A stretch of 50,619 nucleotides of DNA from assembly GCA_900557165.1 (NCBI GenBank), contig USRS01000004.1:1-50619 (forward strand), in the 5' to 3' direction. The notes beneath the pieces are model-generated. The model did not search any database. It was not told the DNA's origin and was given only the letters and a program-made list of their open reading frames with translations. Each line of letters starts with the position of its first letter. Position 1 is the first letter of the stretch. The position numbers and the translations under genes were made by a program. Positions 18,290 through 26,364 of the stretch are shown here, piece by piece. The stretch comes from an uncultured Clostridium sp. GTDB taxonomy: Bacteria; Bacillota; Clostridia; Peptostreptococcales; Peptostreptococcaceae.

Positions 18290-19453
18290 ATGGAAGATGT
18301 AATTAAAGTAATTGACGAAATATGTAATGATGAAATTATAAAAGTAGTTATAAGTAATAAGAAAAATAAAGAGTTTAAATACAATAAAGTAGGAATTCAA
18401 TTAAAAGAAAAAAATAAAAAAGAATATTATCAAATCGAAAAGTTTACAGATAAACAAGTATTTCATGAAAACATTGAAATAGATGAATTAAAAGATAAAA
18501 TTCTTGAATTTATGAAAGAAGAATTTAAACAATTGGATGCGTGGTCTACAGATGCTACTTATAATGTGAAAATTTCTAAGAAAGGAAAAGTATTTTTAGG
18601 AAAGAAAAAAAGTAATAATCAAAAAGTAGTTAATAAAGGGCATAATAAAGAAAAGAATTATATTCTTAAAGAAGGAATGTTAATACAACCTCTTATAGAT
18701 TTAGGTGTATTTACAAAGGAAGGTAAAGTTGTAAATTCTAAATATGATAAATATAAACAAATAAACAGATTTATAGAAATAATTGATGATGAAATAAAGA
18801 AAAATAATTATGAAGAACTTACAATATTAGATTTTGGATGTGGTAAATCTTATTTAACATTTGTGCTTTACTACTATTTTGTAGAAATTAAAAAGATTAA
18901 TGTTAAAATGATAGGACTAGATTTAAAAGAAGATGTAATAAATAAATGTAATGAAATAGCTAAGAAATATAAATTTGACAATTTACATTTTGAACTTGGA
19001 GATATAAATGGATTTAAATACAACAACAAGGTTGATATGGTAATAACTCTGCATGCATGTGATACGGCAACAGACTATGCCTTATATAATGCAATTAAAT
19101 GGAATGCAAAAATGATATTCTCAGTTCCATGTTGTCAACATGAGTTTAATCATCAAATGAAAGCTGAAAATTTAGACATATTAACTAAATATGGTATAAT
19201 TCAAGAAAGAGTAGCAGCTCTTATGACAGATTCTGTAAGAGGGAATTTATTAGAATGTGCTGGATATAAAACTCAATTATTAGAATTTATAGACATATCA
19301 CATTCTCCAAAAAATATCTTAATAAGAGCATCAAAATCAAACTTATCTAAAGACAAAAAAGAAAAATCTTTGAAACAAGTTGAAGACTTAAAGAAAGAAT
19401 TTAATTTTAATCCAACACTATACAATTTATTAAAAGATGACAATTTAATTTAG
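18290..19453 (+). CDS. Class I SAM-dependent methyltransferase (Methyltransf_32-like)
   Basis: A 387-residue Rossmann-fold methyltransferase. The SAM-binding motif I is LDFGCGKSYLTF (about 181-192), followed by MIGLDLK, LHACDTATDYAL (about 255-266) and FSVPCCQHEF (about 278-287). The HACDTATD and PCCQHE segments are those I associate with the Methyltransf_32 family (GSTCD/RRNAD1-like), several members of which act on RNA or proteins; the substrate here is unknown. About 115 N-terminal residues form a separate, less conserved part. SD AGGTGAT precedes the ATG. Confidence 0.82.
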   Translation: MEDVIKVIDEICNDEIIKVVISNKKNKEFKYNKVGIQLKEKNKKEYYQIEKFTDKQVFHENIEIDELKDKILEFMKEEFKQLDAWSTDATYNVKISKKGKVFLGKKKSNNQKVVNKGHNKEKNYILKEGMLIQPLIDLGVFTKEGKVVNSKYDKYKQINRFIEIIDDEIKKNNYEELTILDFGCGKSYLTFVLYYYFVEIKKINVKMIGLDLKEDVINKCNEIAKKYKFDNLHFELGDINGFKYNNKVDMVITLHACDTATDYALYNAIKWNAKMIFSVPCCQHEFNHQMKAENLDILTKYGIIQERVAALMTDSVRGNLLECAGYKTQLLEFIDISHSPKNILIRASKSNLSKDKKEKSLKQVEDLKKEFNFNPTLYNLLKDDNLI

Positions 19454-19460
19454 ATATAAT

Positions 19461-19490
19461 AAACTCAAGGATATTAATTCTTGAGTTTTA
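19461..19490 (+). terminator. Terminator after methyltransferase gene
   Basis: AAACTCAAG and CTTGAGTTT pair with a 10-base loop; a T4 run follows. Confidence 0.65.
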
Positions 19491-19562
19491 ATAGATTTTA
19501 TAAATATTATGATATAATTGTAAAAATATATTAATTATATAGATTTTGAAGGGAGAAATTTA

Positions 19563-21092
19563 ATGAAAATATTAAGATTTTTATTTAGTAGAATAGTAAT
19601 TGTAGGATTAATGATAGCTATTCAATTTGGTGTATTTTTATTTTTCTTAATAAAGTTTACTCATTACTCGGCATTAGTATCAATGATAGGTACATTAATA
19701 AGTGCATTAGTAGTATTATGGATTATAAATAAAAGTGATAATCCTGCTTATAAATTAGCATGGATTATACCTATATTAATTTTTAATATAGCAGGTGGCG
19801 TTCTTTATCTTATATTAGGAAATAAAAAACCATCTAAAAATATGAGGATTTGCTTAGAAAAAGTACATGAAAGAACTAGCAAATATTTAAAACAAAATAG
19901 ACAAATTTCAAAAGAAATTAGTGAAAAAAATAAGTCTGTCTATGGTCATATGAATTATATAAATACTGCAGCAGGTTATCCAATGTATAAAAATACAGAA
20001 GTTAAGTATTATAGCATAGGAGAAGATAATTATGCTGATTTAATTAAGGAATTAAAAAAAGCAAAAAAATATATATTCATGGAATATTTCATAATTGAAG
20101 AAGGACAAATGTGGAATGGAATATTAGAAATATTAGAAGAAAAAGCAAAAGAAGGTCTTGATGTAAGGCTTATGTATGATGATATGGGATGTATTTCTCT
20201 TCTTCCTTATGGATATGATAAAATTTTAGAGAAAAAAGGAATAAAATGTATAGCGTTTAATCCATTTAAGCCTTTATTATCCCTAGCTATGAATAATAGA
20301 GACCACAGAAAGATTACAGTAATAGATGGACATACAGGATTTACTGGTGGAATAAATTTAGCCGATGAATATATAAATGTAAAAAAAAGATTTGGTAATT
20401 GGAAAGACACAGGAGTTATGTTAAAAGGAGACGGAGTATGGAATTTAACTATGATGTTTTTAGAAATGTGGAACTCCAATAGACAAACGGATGATGATTT
20501 TTCCATATACAAACCAGAAGTTCATCAACTTGAAACGACTTTAAGTGATGGATATGTACAACCATATGGAGATTCACCTTTAGATGAAGAAGTTGTAGGT
20601 GAAAATGTATATTTAAATATAATCAACAGTGCAAAAGATTATGTGTATATATTTACGCCATATTTAATTATTGATAATGAAATGATGACAGCTCTTTGTC
20701 TAGCAGCTAAAAAAGGTGTGGATATTAGAATTGTAACACCAGGAATACCGGATAAGAAAACAGTATTTAAACTTACAAGGTCTTATTATCCTCAATTAAT
20801 AAATGCAGGTGTTAAGATTTATGAATATACACCAGGTTTCATTCATGCAAAAGTATTTATATGTGATGATGAAATAGCAACAGTTGGTACTATAAATATG
20901 GACTATAGAAGTTTATACTTACACTTTGAGTGTGGAGTATATATGTATAAATGTAAATGTATAAATGATATAAAGAAAGATGTTATAGATACTATTTCAA
21001 GAAGTACGGAATTTACCAAAGAAGATATTAAGGATGGAAAAACAAGCTCTTTATGGCAAGCAATACTTAGGGTATTTGCGCCACTTATGTAG
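19563..21092 (+). CDS. cls: Cardiolipin synthase
   Basis: Membrane phospholipase-D-family enzyme that condenses two phosphatidylglycerols into cardiolipin. The 509-residue protein starts with two transmembrane segments (about 7-30 and 36-53, extended by a third hydrophobic stretch near 65-82). It has both HxKxxxxD active sites, DHRKITVIDGHTGFTGG (about 244-260) and HAKVFICDDEIATVGT (about 424-439). SD GAAGGGAG precedes the ATG. It is monocistronic. Confidence 0.95.
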   Translation: MKILRFLFSRIVIVGLMIAIQFGVFLFFLIKFTHYSALVSMIGTLISALVVLWIINKSDNPAYKLAWIIPILIFNIAGGVLYLILGNKKPSKNMRICLEKVHERTSKYLKQNRQISKEISEKNKSVYGHMNYINTAAGYPMYKNTEVKYYSIGEDNYADLIKELKKAKKYIFMEYFIIEEGQMWNGILEILEEKAKEGLDVRLMYDDMGCISLLPYGYDKILEKKGIKCIAFNPFKPLLSLAMNNRDHRKITVIDGHTGFTGGINLADEYINVKKRFGNWKDTGVMLKGDGVWNLTMMFLEMWNSNRQTDDDFSIYKPEVHQLETTLSDGYVQPYGDSPLDEEVVGENVYLNIINSAKDYVYIFTPYLIIDNEMMTALCLAAKKGVDIRIVTPGIPDKKTVFKLTRSYYPQLINAGVKIYEYTPGFIHAKVFICDDEIATVGTINMDYRSLYLHFECGVYMYKCKCINDIKKDVIDTISRSTEFTKEDIKDGKTSSLWQAILRVFAPLM

Positions 21093-21154
21093 TAATTATA
21101 GTTTGACAATTATTTAAATGAAAATTATATTTAAATTAAGTGGGGGTGGCTACT

Positions 21155-21430
21155 ATGAATGAAAAATTATCAAAAATTCTTGAAGAGGCTAGACGTAATC
21201 CAGAAATTAAATCTAAATTTCTGGAAACAAGAAAAGCACAAGATTCAATGGAGGAATTTTGCAAAGTTGCCACAGCTATAGGTTATGATATGACAGTAGG
21301 AGAACTTTTTGCAATGGGTGAAGAATATTCAGATAATATGCTTAAAAGTTGTAATGGAGGTGCAGTTTATCCTATGGATGAATGGTCTGATTGGTATGAA
21401 GATTTCTTTGCATCATTAAAATATACTTAA
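21155..21430 (+). CDS. Nif11-leader-type small peptide, candidate RiPP precursor
   Basis: A 91-residue protein with a Nif11-like N-terminal pattern: a charged helix (LSKILEEARRNPEIKSKF), then FCKVATAIGYDMTVGELF, then a Gly-Gly just after a Cys (SCNGG, about residues 65-69). This layout matches Nif11/NHLP-type leader peptides, where cleavage after GG releases a short core; here the core would be the 22 residues starting AVYPMDEW. No modification enzyme or peptidase-exporter is nearby. The ATG at 21155 is preferred, with GTGGGGG upstream; a GTG at 21140 lacks an SD. Family assignment is from pattern memory. Confidence 0.65.
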   Translation: MNEKLSKILEEARRNPEIKSKFLETRKAQDSMEEFCKVATAIGYDMTVGELFAMGEEYSDNMLKSCNGGAVYPMDEWSDWYEDFFASLKYT

Positions 21431-21477
21431 ATATAATGCTCTTAATAATTTTTTTTATTAAGAGCATTATATTTTTT
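21429..21477. terminator. Bidirectional terminator between convergent genes
   Basis: AATATAATGCTCTTAATAA and TTATTAAGAGCATTATATT pair around a T-rich loop. T runs follow on both strands, serving the peptide gene and the minus-strand gene at 21476. Confidence 0.9.
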
Positions 21478-21847
21478 AATTAAATTCAGGCAAGAGAATT
21501 TTACCTTTATTAATTAGGGATAATAAATAAATAGCCTCTTGCTGGGCATATATATCATAAATTGTATCAGTATCATATTCAATAACCATTTTTAGCGCAT
21601 CTATAACTCTGTTTCCCTTAATAATTCTTAATAAAGATTCAACCCTATTATAAATATCTAACAAATTTTCATCAATTAAAATAGGATCATACCTATGAAT
21701 ATCGTATGTAAATTCATTTTTTGATTGTCTGTTACATAGAAAACTTAAATTATTTAAAAAAGTTTCCATATATAAACCGACAAACCAAGGACTGGCACTT
21801 TCAAAGCTTTCTATTAGTTCGTCATTGCTAAGATGTAAATAGTCCAT
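21476..21847 (-). CDS. Hypothetical protein, unrecognised
   Basis: A 123-residue protein that I do not recognise. The ATG at 21847 is chosen because GGGAGGTAGACAA precedes it on the minus strand; the extension to 21862 lacks an SD. It is acidic, largely helical by composition, without signal peptide, membrane segment or Cys motif. The conserved-looking part runs through FVGLYMETFLNNLSFLCN and the C-terminal AQQEAIYLLSLINKGK. It converges with the Nif11-type peptide gene and shares its terminator; no function can be inferred from that. Confidence 0.7.
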   Translation of the reverse strand: MDYLHLSNDELIESFESASPWFVGLYMETFLNNLSFLCNRQSKNEFTYDIHRYDPILIDENLLDIYNRVESLLRIIKGNRVIDALKMVIEYDTDTIYDIYAQQEAIYLLSLINKGKILLPEFN

Positions 21848-22031
21848 TTGTCTACCTCCCATATGCTATTAATTATATGATTTGCTATAAATCAATAATA
21901 ATATTCATGTAAATAATGTAATTATATAAAACGAATTTTGTATAATAATATAAATTTTTTATACTTATAGCTGATACTCCTTATAAATAAATATAAATAA
22001 AATAAACCTATGGTTAGAAATGCACTATAAA

Positions 22032-22077
22032 AAATATTTCAAATAAAAAAAATGACAAATTATGTAGAAATATTTCA
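22032..22077 (+). promoter_or_regulatory. Direct repeat upstream of the agr-like module
   Basis: AAATATTTCA occurs at 22032-22041 and 22068-22077, 36 bp apart, and the second copy is part of the palindrome GAAATATTTC. A -10-like TACAAT follows at 22087-22092. This might be a regulator site for the agr genes, but the repeat is short and AT-rich. Confidence 0.3.
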
Positions 22078-22125
22078 TAAATGTGTTACAATTTTATAGA
22101 GATATTTAAAATAAAGGAGAGAAAT

Positions 22126-22617
22126 ATGTTACATACATCATGGGGGTACATTTTAGTTAGAAGTTTTCCTGAATGTGCAATATTGTTAATGTTAGGATGC
22201 AATTTTTTAAATTTAAAAATATCATCTAAAACTATATTAAAAAAAACTTTAATTTTAGGTTTAATGATTTCATTTGTAAGAATGCTTCCAATTAGTTTTG
22301 GAATACATACGATTATAGGAATGGCCCTTTTACTATTTATGTTAATTGGCTTATCAGAAAGTAATTTTATTGATTGCATAATAGCTTTATGTAAATTATT
22401 TTTATGTTTATTTGCTAGTGAACTTATCTATATAAAATTAATAACAGGAGTATTTTCTGTTCCTGAACATATATTACTTGAAAATTATAGCGTAATGGGT
22501 GCTATTTATACTTTACCATCTTTAATTATACTTGTAATATTAGCTATTGCAATGGAATTTGTTACGCAAAAATTTAAGGTGAAAAATGAGGTTAAACAAA
22601 ATGGAGAATTTAACTGA
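22126..22617 (+). CDS. Small membrane protein resembling an AgrC-type sensor domain without kinase
   Basis: A 163-residue protein of about five hydrophobic segments (roughly 8-30, 35-52, 56-75, 80-105, 118-150). The opening and the segment with MLPISFGIHTIIG resemble the N-terminal membrane part of clostridial AgrC/GHKL sensor kinases, but no dimerisation or ATPase domain follows. The ATG at 22126 has AAAGGAGAG upstream; the frame opens earlier at 22081 without an SD. It overlaps agrB by 32 bp, so the two are translated together. The role is unknown; a peptide receptor or partner of AgrB is possible. Confidence 0.6.
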   Translation: MLHTSWGYILVRSFPECAILLMLGCNFLNLKISSKTILKKTLILGLMISFVRMLPISFGIHTIIGMALLLFMLIGLSESNFIDCIIALCKLFLCLFASELIYIKLITGVFSVPEHILLENYSVMGAIYTLPSLIILVILAIAMEFVTQKFKVKNEVKQNGEFN

Positions 22618-23251
22618 AAATATTTCTAGCAAAATAGCTTTTTATTTATGTGATACTAAAGACGAATCAAGTGATGAGTTTGAAATTTTAAAATATGGTG
22701 TTTTTGCGGTTTTACATATAAGTATGGCATTCTTATTTACAATTTTATTTGGGATTTTAACTAATACATTATATGAAATAGTAACGATTACTTTGATTGG
22801 TACAATATTAAAACGATACTCCGGAGGAGTACACTGTTCCAGTCCTAATAGGTGCTTAGTAACAGGAATAATAGTTTCATATATATTTGTATTAATAGGA
22901 AAGTATATGATAAATGTTAAATGGGAATTGAATTATATCATATGTGTAATAATGTTAGTTCATTCATTTTTTATTTTATACAAAAAATGTCCTGTACCTT
23001 CAGAAAATAAGCCATTAAACAAAGAAAAAACTAGAAAAATATTAAGAAGGAAATCATTTTTTATATATTTTATATTAGTAGTAATATTTATTGCAAATAT
23101 GTTATTAAATTTATTTAATATATATATGATGCTAAATTTTTGGGTATTATATATAATATTAGGTTTATATATGCAAACTTTATCATTAACACTTGCAGGT
23201 AGTGATTTTATTTTATTTTTAGATAAAGTTTTATTAAAACTTAAAATTTAA
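22586..23251 (+). CDS. agrB: AgrB-type accessory gene regulator peptidase
   Basis: Integral membrane cysteine endopeptidase that trims the AgrD propeptide and closes its thiolactone ring. At 221 residues with six hydrophobic stretches it fits the family. The catalytic His and Cys are in RYSGGVHCSSPNRC, seven residues apart as in known AgrB proteins. The start at 22586 has AAGGTGA upstream; 22601 (TGAGG upstream) is an alternative. It lies between the AgrC-like membrane protein and agrD. No histidine kinase or response regulator follows. Confidence 0.93.
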   Translation: MRLNKMENLTENISSKIAFYLCDTKDESSDEFEILKYGVFAVLHISMAFLFTILFGILTNTLYEIVTITLIGTILKRYSGGVHCSSPNRCLVTGIIVSYIFVLIGKYMINVKWELNYIICVIMLVHSFFILYKKCPVPSENKPLNKEKTRKILRRKSFFIYFILVVIFIANMLLNLFNIYMMLNFWVLYIILGLYMQTLSLTLAGSDFILFLDKVLLKLKI

Positions 23252-23312
23252 ATTAAGATATTAACAAATTTATGTTGATATATATATAATTATTATAAGG
23301 GAGATATGAATA

Positions 23313-23420
23313 ATGAGATTTTTAGCAAAATTTTTTACTAGAGTTGCAAAGAATACAAGTACATGCTGTTTTGGATTTTTCTTTGAGCCAGAAGTTCCAA
23401 AATCTTTAAGAGAAGAGTAG
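23313..23420 (+). CDS. agrD: AgrD-type cyclic lactone autoinducer precursor
   Basis: A 35-codon gene directly after agrB. The N-terminus (MRFLAKFFTRVAKN) is an amphipathic, positively charged leader; the centre and tail read TSTCCFGFFFEPEVPKSL and end REE. The PEVPKSL tail matches the acidic AgrD tail that AgrB recognises. Aligning that tail with other clostridial AgrD proteins places the ring at the second Cys, residues CFGFF, preceded by TSTC. Two adjacent Cys make the ring start ambiguous. SD AAGGGAG lies upstream, and an ATG at 23306 is out of frame. Confidence 0.88.
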   Translation: MRFLAKFFTRVAKNTSTCCFGFFFEPEVPKSLREE

Positions 23421-23425
23421 TAGGC

Positions 23426-23462
23426 AAAAAGAATCATAAGAATCATTCTTATGATTCTTTTA
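23426..23462 (+). terminator. Terminator after agrD
   Basis: AAAAGAATCATAAGAAT and ATTCTTATGATTCTTTT pair almost completely, leaving one base between the arms. Confidence 0.85.
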
Positions 23463-23502
23463 CTGTGCTATATTCTTATATTAGATATATAGGGGAATGA
23501 AT

Positions 23503-25266
23503 ATGAATAAATTTGATCATGAAAGAAAATTAAAAATACTAGAAATTTTAGTAGGATTGAAATTTTTATATATTATATTAGCAAGTTTTAATATTATAAG
23601 TTACTATAATGTGACTTTGAATAAAGGTAATATTGTCTTTGTAATTATTATTGCATGTTGTATAGTACCCTTTATGGTATTTTGTTCAAAAATGATATAT
23701 GGAGATATGGAAAAAAGTTTTTTTAATATGCCTATAATTTATAATATTATGGAAATGATTGTGATTTTAGGTTTATTTATTATATTAATGTCAAACACAG
23801 GAGGATCAAATAGTTCCTTCAAATATATAGGTAGCATTATTGTTTTAATTGTATCTATACAATATAAAAGAGAAGTAAGTTTTTGGATAAATATTGTAGT
23901 ATGTTTGATAATATTAGGATTTAACTTAGTTGAATTTGATTATCTAAGTTTATCTAAAAATTTTGATATAATACGTAATTTTGAAGGAGATATTATATTA
24001 GTAAGTTCCTTAATGATTACGTCATTTATATTATCTCTATATATAAATATAGAAAATGACTATAATTTAAAGTTAAAAGAACTTGCTGTAAAAGATGGAT
24101 TGACAGGATTATTTAATCATAGAAGTTTTCAAGATATATTAGGTTCATATATTAGAAATTCTAAAAAAGAAAATAAAGAAGTATCTTTATTATTTATGGA
24201 TATTGATAATTTTAAAAATTATAATGATGTAAATGGTCATCAAAGAGGAGACTGGCTCTTAACTAGACTAGGTGAGGTTTTGAGGAATACAGTTGGAGAT
24301 TTAGGTATAGTAACTCGCTATGGTGGTGAAGAATTTGCAGTAATATTATACAATCAAAGTGAAGATATAGCATTAAATTTAGGAGAGTTAATTCGTCAAA
24401 ATATACAAAACACTTATTTTATAGGTCAAGAACACCAACCGAATAAGCATATAACACTTTCCATAGGTGTGTCAACATATCCAAAAGTTGCAAAAACTAA
24501 AAAAGAGTTAATAGAATTGGCAGATAATGCATTGTATAGGGCAAAATCTTTTGATAAAAATAGGGTTGAGAGATATTATAATATATTAGATGAAATTGAT
24601 CCTAGTATTGATAAAAAATCTTTAGAATCAGTGGCAAATATGTTAAATAATATAAATATGAAGGATAAATATACTTATGGACACTCAGAAAGAGTAGTTA
24701 TTTATGCTAAGAAATTTGCAACATATTTACAAATGAAAGATAAAGATAAAAAAGAGTTGCTTTTAGGAGCATATTTACATGATATAGGAAAACTAGAAAT
24801 ATCAAAAGAACTCTTAACAAAAAGAGAAAAATTATCTGAAAGCGAATTTAATATATTAAGACAACATCCAACTTTAGGTTCAGATTTAGTAAGTAGTATA
24901 AAAGAGTTTGCTGATGTAATTCCTTTGATAAAATATCATCATGAAAAATATGATGGTACAGGATATCCATCTAAATTAAAAGGTGATGATATTCCTTATC
25001 TTGCAAGAATACTAACTATAATTGATAGTTTTGATGCTATGACATCAAAGAGACCTTATAATATAAGGAAGGACTACAAACAAGCAATTGGGGAATTGGA
25101 AAAATGTGCAGGGAGTCATTTTGATCCAGAATTAGTATATAAATTTATAGAAATGTTACAAAATGACATGTTAGAAAAGAAAATGCCAAGAGAATTAGAT
25201 AGTAATTTATCATTTATAGATGATATTAATAAAGATTACAAAAAAAAACTTCCTGAAATTATATAA
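23503..25266 (+). CDS. Membrane GGDEF/HD-GYP protein (c-di-GMP synthesis and hydrolysis domains)
   Basis: A 587-residue protein with about six N-terminal membrane segments (to ~185), then a GGDEF domain (DGLTGLFNHRSF to about 365, active-site RYGGEEF) and an HD-GYP domain (LHDIGK near 428 and HHEKYDGTGYP near 485). Both active sites look intact, so it could both make and degrade c-di-GMP, or switch between the two. No RxxD inhibitory site is seen at the usual place before GGEEF. The ATG at 23503 is preferred because AGGGGA abuts the ATG at 23497. It lies directly after agrD but behind a terminator. Confidence 0.92.
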   Translation: MNKFDHERKLKILEILVGLKFLYIILASFNIISYYNVTLNKGNIVFVIIIACCIVPFMVFCSKMIYGDMEKSFFNMPIIYNIMEMIVILGLFIILMSNTGGSNSSFKYIGSIIVLIVSIQYKREVSFWINIVVCLIILGFNLVEFDYLSLSKNFDIIRNFEGDIILVSSLMITSFILSLYINIENDYNLKLKELAVKDGLTGLFNHRSFQDILGSYIRNSKKENKEVSLLFMDIDNFKNYNDVNGHQRGDWLLTRLGEVLRNTVGDLGIVTRYGGEEFAVILYNQSEDIALNLGELIRQNIQNTYFIGQEHQPNKHITLSIGVSTYPKVAKTKKELIELADNALYRAKSFDKNRVERYYNILDEIDPSIDKKSLESVANMLNNINMKDKYTYGHSERVVIYAKKFATYLQMKDKDKKELLLGAYLHDIGKLEISKELLTKREKLSESEFNILRQHPTLGSDLVSSIKEFADVIPLIKYHHEKYDGTGYPSKLKGDDIPYLARILTIIDSFDAMTSKRPYNIRKDYKQAIGELEKCAGSHFDPELVYKFIEMLQNDMLEKKMPRELDSNLSFIDDINKDYKKKLPEII

Positions 25267-25283
25267 TTTTAGGAAGTTTTTTA
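25243..25283 (+). terminator. Terminator overlapping the end of the GGDEF/HD-GYP gene
   Basis: AAAAAACTTCCTGAAATTAT and ATAATTTTAGGAAGTTTTTT pair with one mismatch; the left arm is coding sequence. Confidence 0.85.
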
Positions 25284-25366
25284 GAATGAATTAATAAAAC
25301 TATAATATTTTGATATAATTAAAATGGGAATAAATGTTAAATAATTATTAAAGGGGGAGAAATATT

Positions 25367-26128
25367 ATGGGAAATTTAGATGTTAAATATTTATTTGAAT
25401 CACAATGTGAATTAATAGACAATATAAAAGAATTGTTAAAAGTTTTAGATGGCAAAAAATATGGTAAAGAATTAGAAAGATTATATGAAGAATTTATTGA
25501 TGAAATACGTGAGCATGTATATTCTAAAAAAGAAAGTAAAAAAATATTAGTTACTTTATATTTTTCATTAAAAATAATAAAAGAAAATATTGATAAAAAT
25601 ATGAATATTAAAGAAGAAAATTTTATTATTATAAACAATGAAAATAAATTATTGATAGAAGAGTTTATGGATGGAATAGTAATAAATGCAAAAAATGAAC
25701 ACGAAGAAAATAAATTGAAATATTATGGATATTTACTGGGAAATTTAATATTTAAAGAAAATTTAGATAGAGATGAATCTAATAGACTGATTAAAATATC
25801 TAGGAGTTTATCTTATTGTCAAATTAAATTAATAAATATGTATATTATATCTCAAATGATTCAAGTTCCAATATTGAAAAGAGAAGATTATACAAAAACA
25901 GGTATTGAAAATTATAGGTTATTAGGCGTTTTACAAGATACACTAGATATGATTCAAAAATCAATTTTAAATGGAAGTGGAAAATTAGTTCTTGATATAG
26001 TTCAAATAAATCCTTCAAAAGTAAAAGTTCAAGGAATAGGAACTTTATTATATAACTTAATGGGGTTAAGTAAAATGCCTTATGATGAAATGGAAGATTT
26101 ACTAGACATTTTATCTAATAAAAATTAA
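25367..26128 (+). CDS. Hypothetical cytoplasmic protein, unrecognised
   Basis: A 253-residue protein that I do not recognise. It is rich in Lys, Glu, Asn and Ile, with no signal peptide, membrane segment or Cys motif. The first ~130 residues look helical and charged. The C-terminal ~100 residues (from ISQMIQVPILKREDY to MPYDEMEDLLDIL) alternate hydrophobic positions as in small winged-helix or helical-bundle domains, without a clear motif. AAAGGGGGAG lies before the ATG. It stands alone between a terminator and the ptsG promoter. Confidence 0.8.
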   Translation: MGNLDVKYLFESQCELIDNIKELLKVLDGKKYGKELERLYEEFIDEIREHVYSKKESKKILVTLYFSLKIIKENIDKNMNIKEENFIIINNENKLLIEEFMDGIVINAKNEHEENKLKYYGYLLGNLIFKENLDRDESNRLIKISRSLSYCQIKLINMYIISQMIQVPILKREDYTKTGIENYRLLGVLQDTLDMIQKSILNGSGKLVLDIVQINPSKVKVQGIGTLLYNLMGLSKMPYDEMEDLLDILSNKN

Positions 26129-26227
26129 AATAATATATGAAAAGTTTCTATAAAACTTAAGATTTATAAAAATTTTTTTAGCGAAAAAACCATAAAAAAA
26201 AATATATATAAATATGAAAATTAATAG

Positions 26228-26241
26228 TGCAAACGGTTGCA
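26228..26241 (+). promoter_or_regulatory. cre-like (CcpA) operator upstream of ptsG
   Basis: TGCAAACGGTTGCA has the CG centre and dyad symmetry of LacI-family and CcpA sites and differs from the cre consensus TGWAANCGNTNWCA at only the W positions. It ends 8 bp before the -35 box, so activation or a LacI-type regulator is as likely as simple repression. Confidence 0.6.
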
Positions 26242-26249
26242 TAAAATAG

Positions 26250-26279
26250 TTGACACTAGTATTTAAGCTGTGTTAGTAT
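26250..26279 (+). promoter_or_regulatory. Probable ptsG promoter
   Basis: TTGACA (26250-26255) is followed after 18 bp by TAGTAT (26274-26279). The leader to the start codon is about 80 bp and shows no obvious antiterminator hairpin. Confidence 0.6.
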
Positions 26280-26364
26280 TTTATAGAAATAAAGAAATAT
26301 ATTTACAAAGTTAAGAAAATTTGTGGATTTATAAAATATTACAAGAGGGAGAGGAATTAGATTA

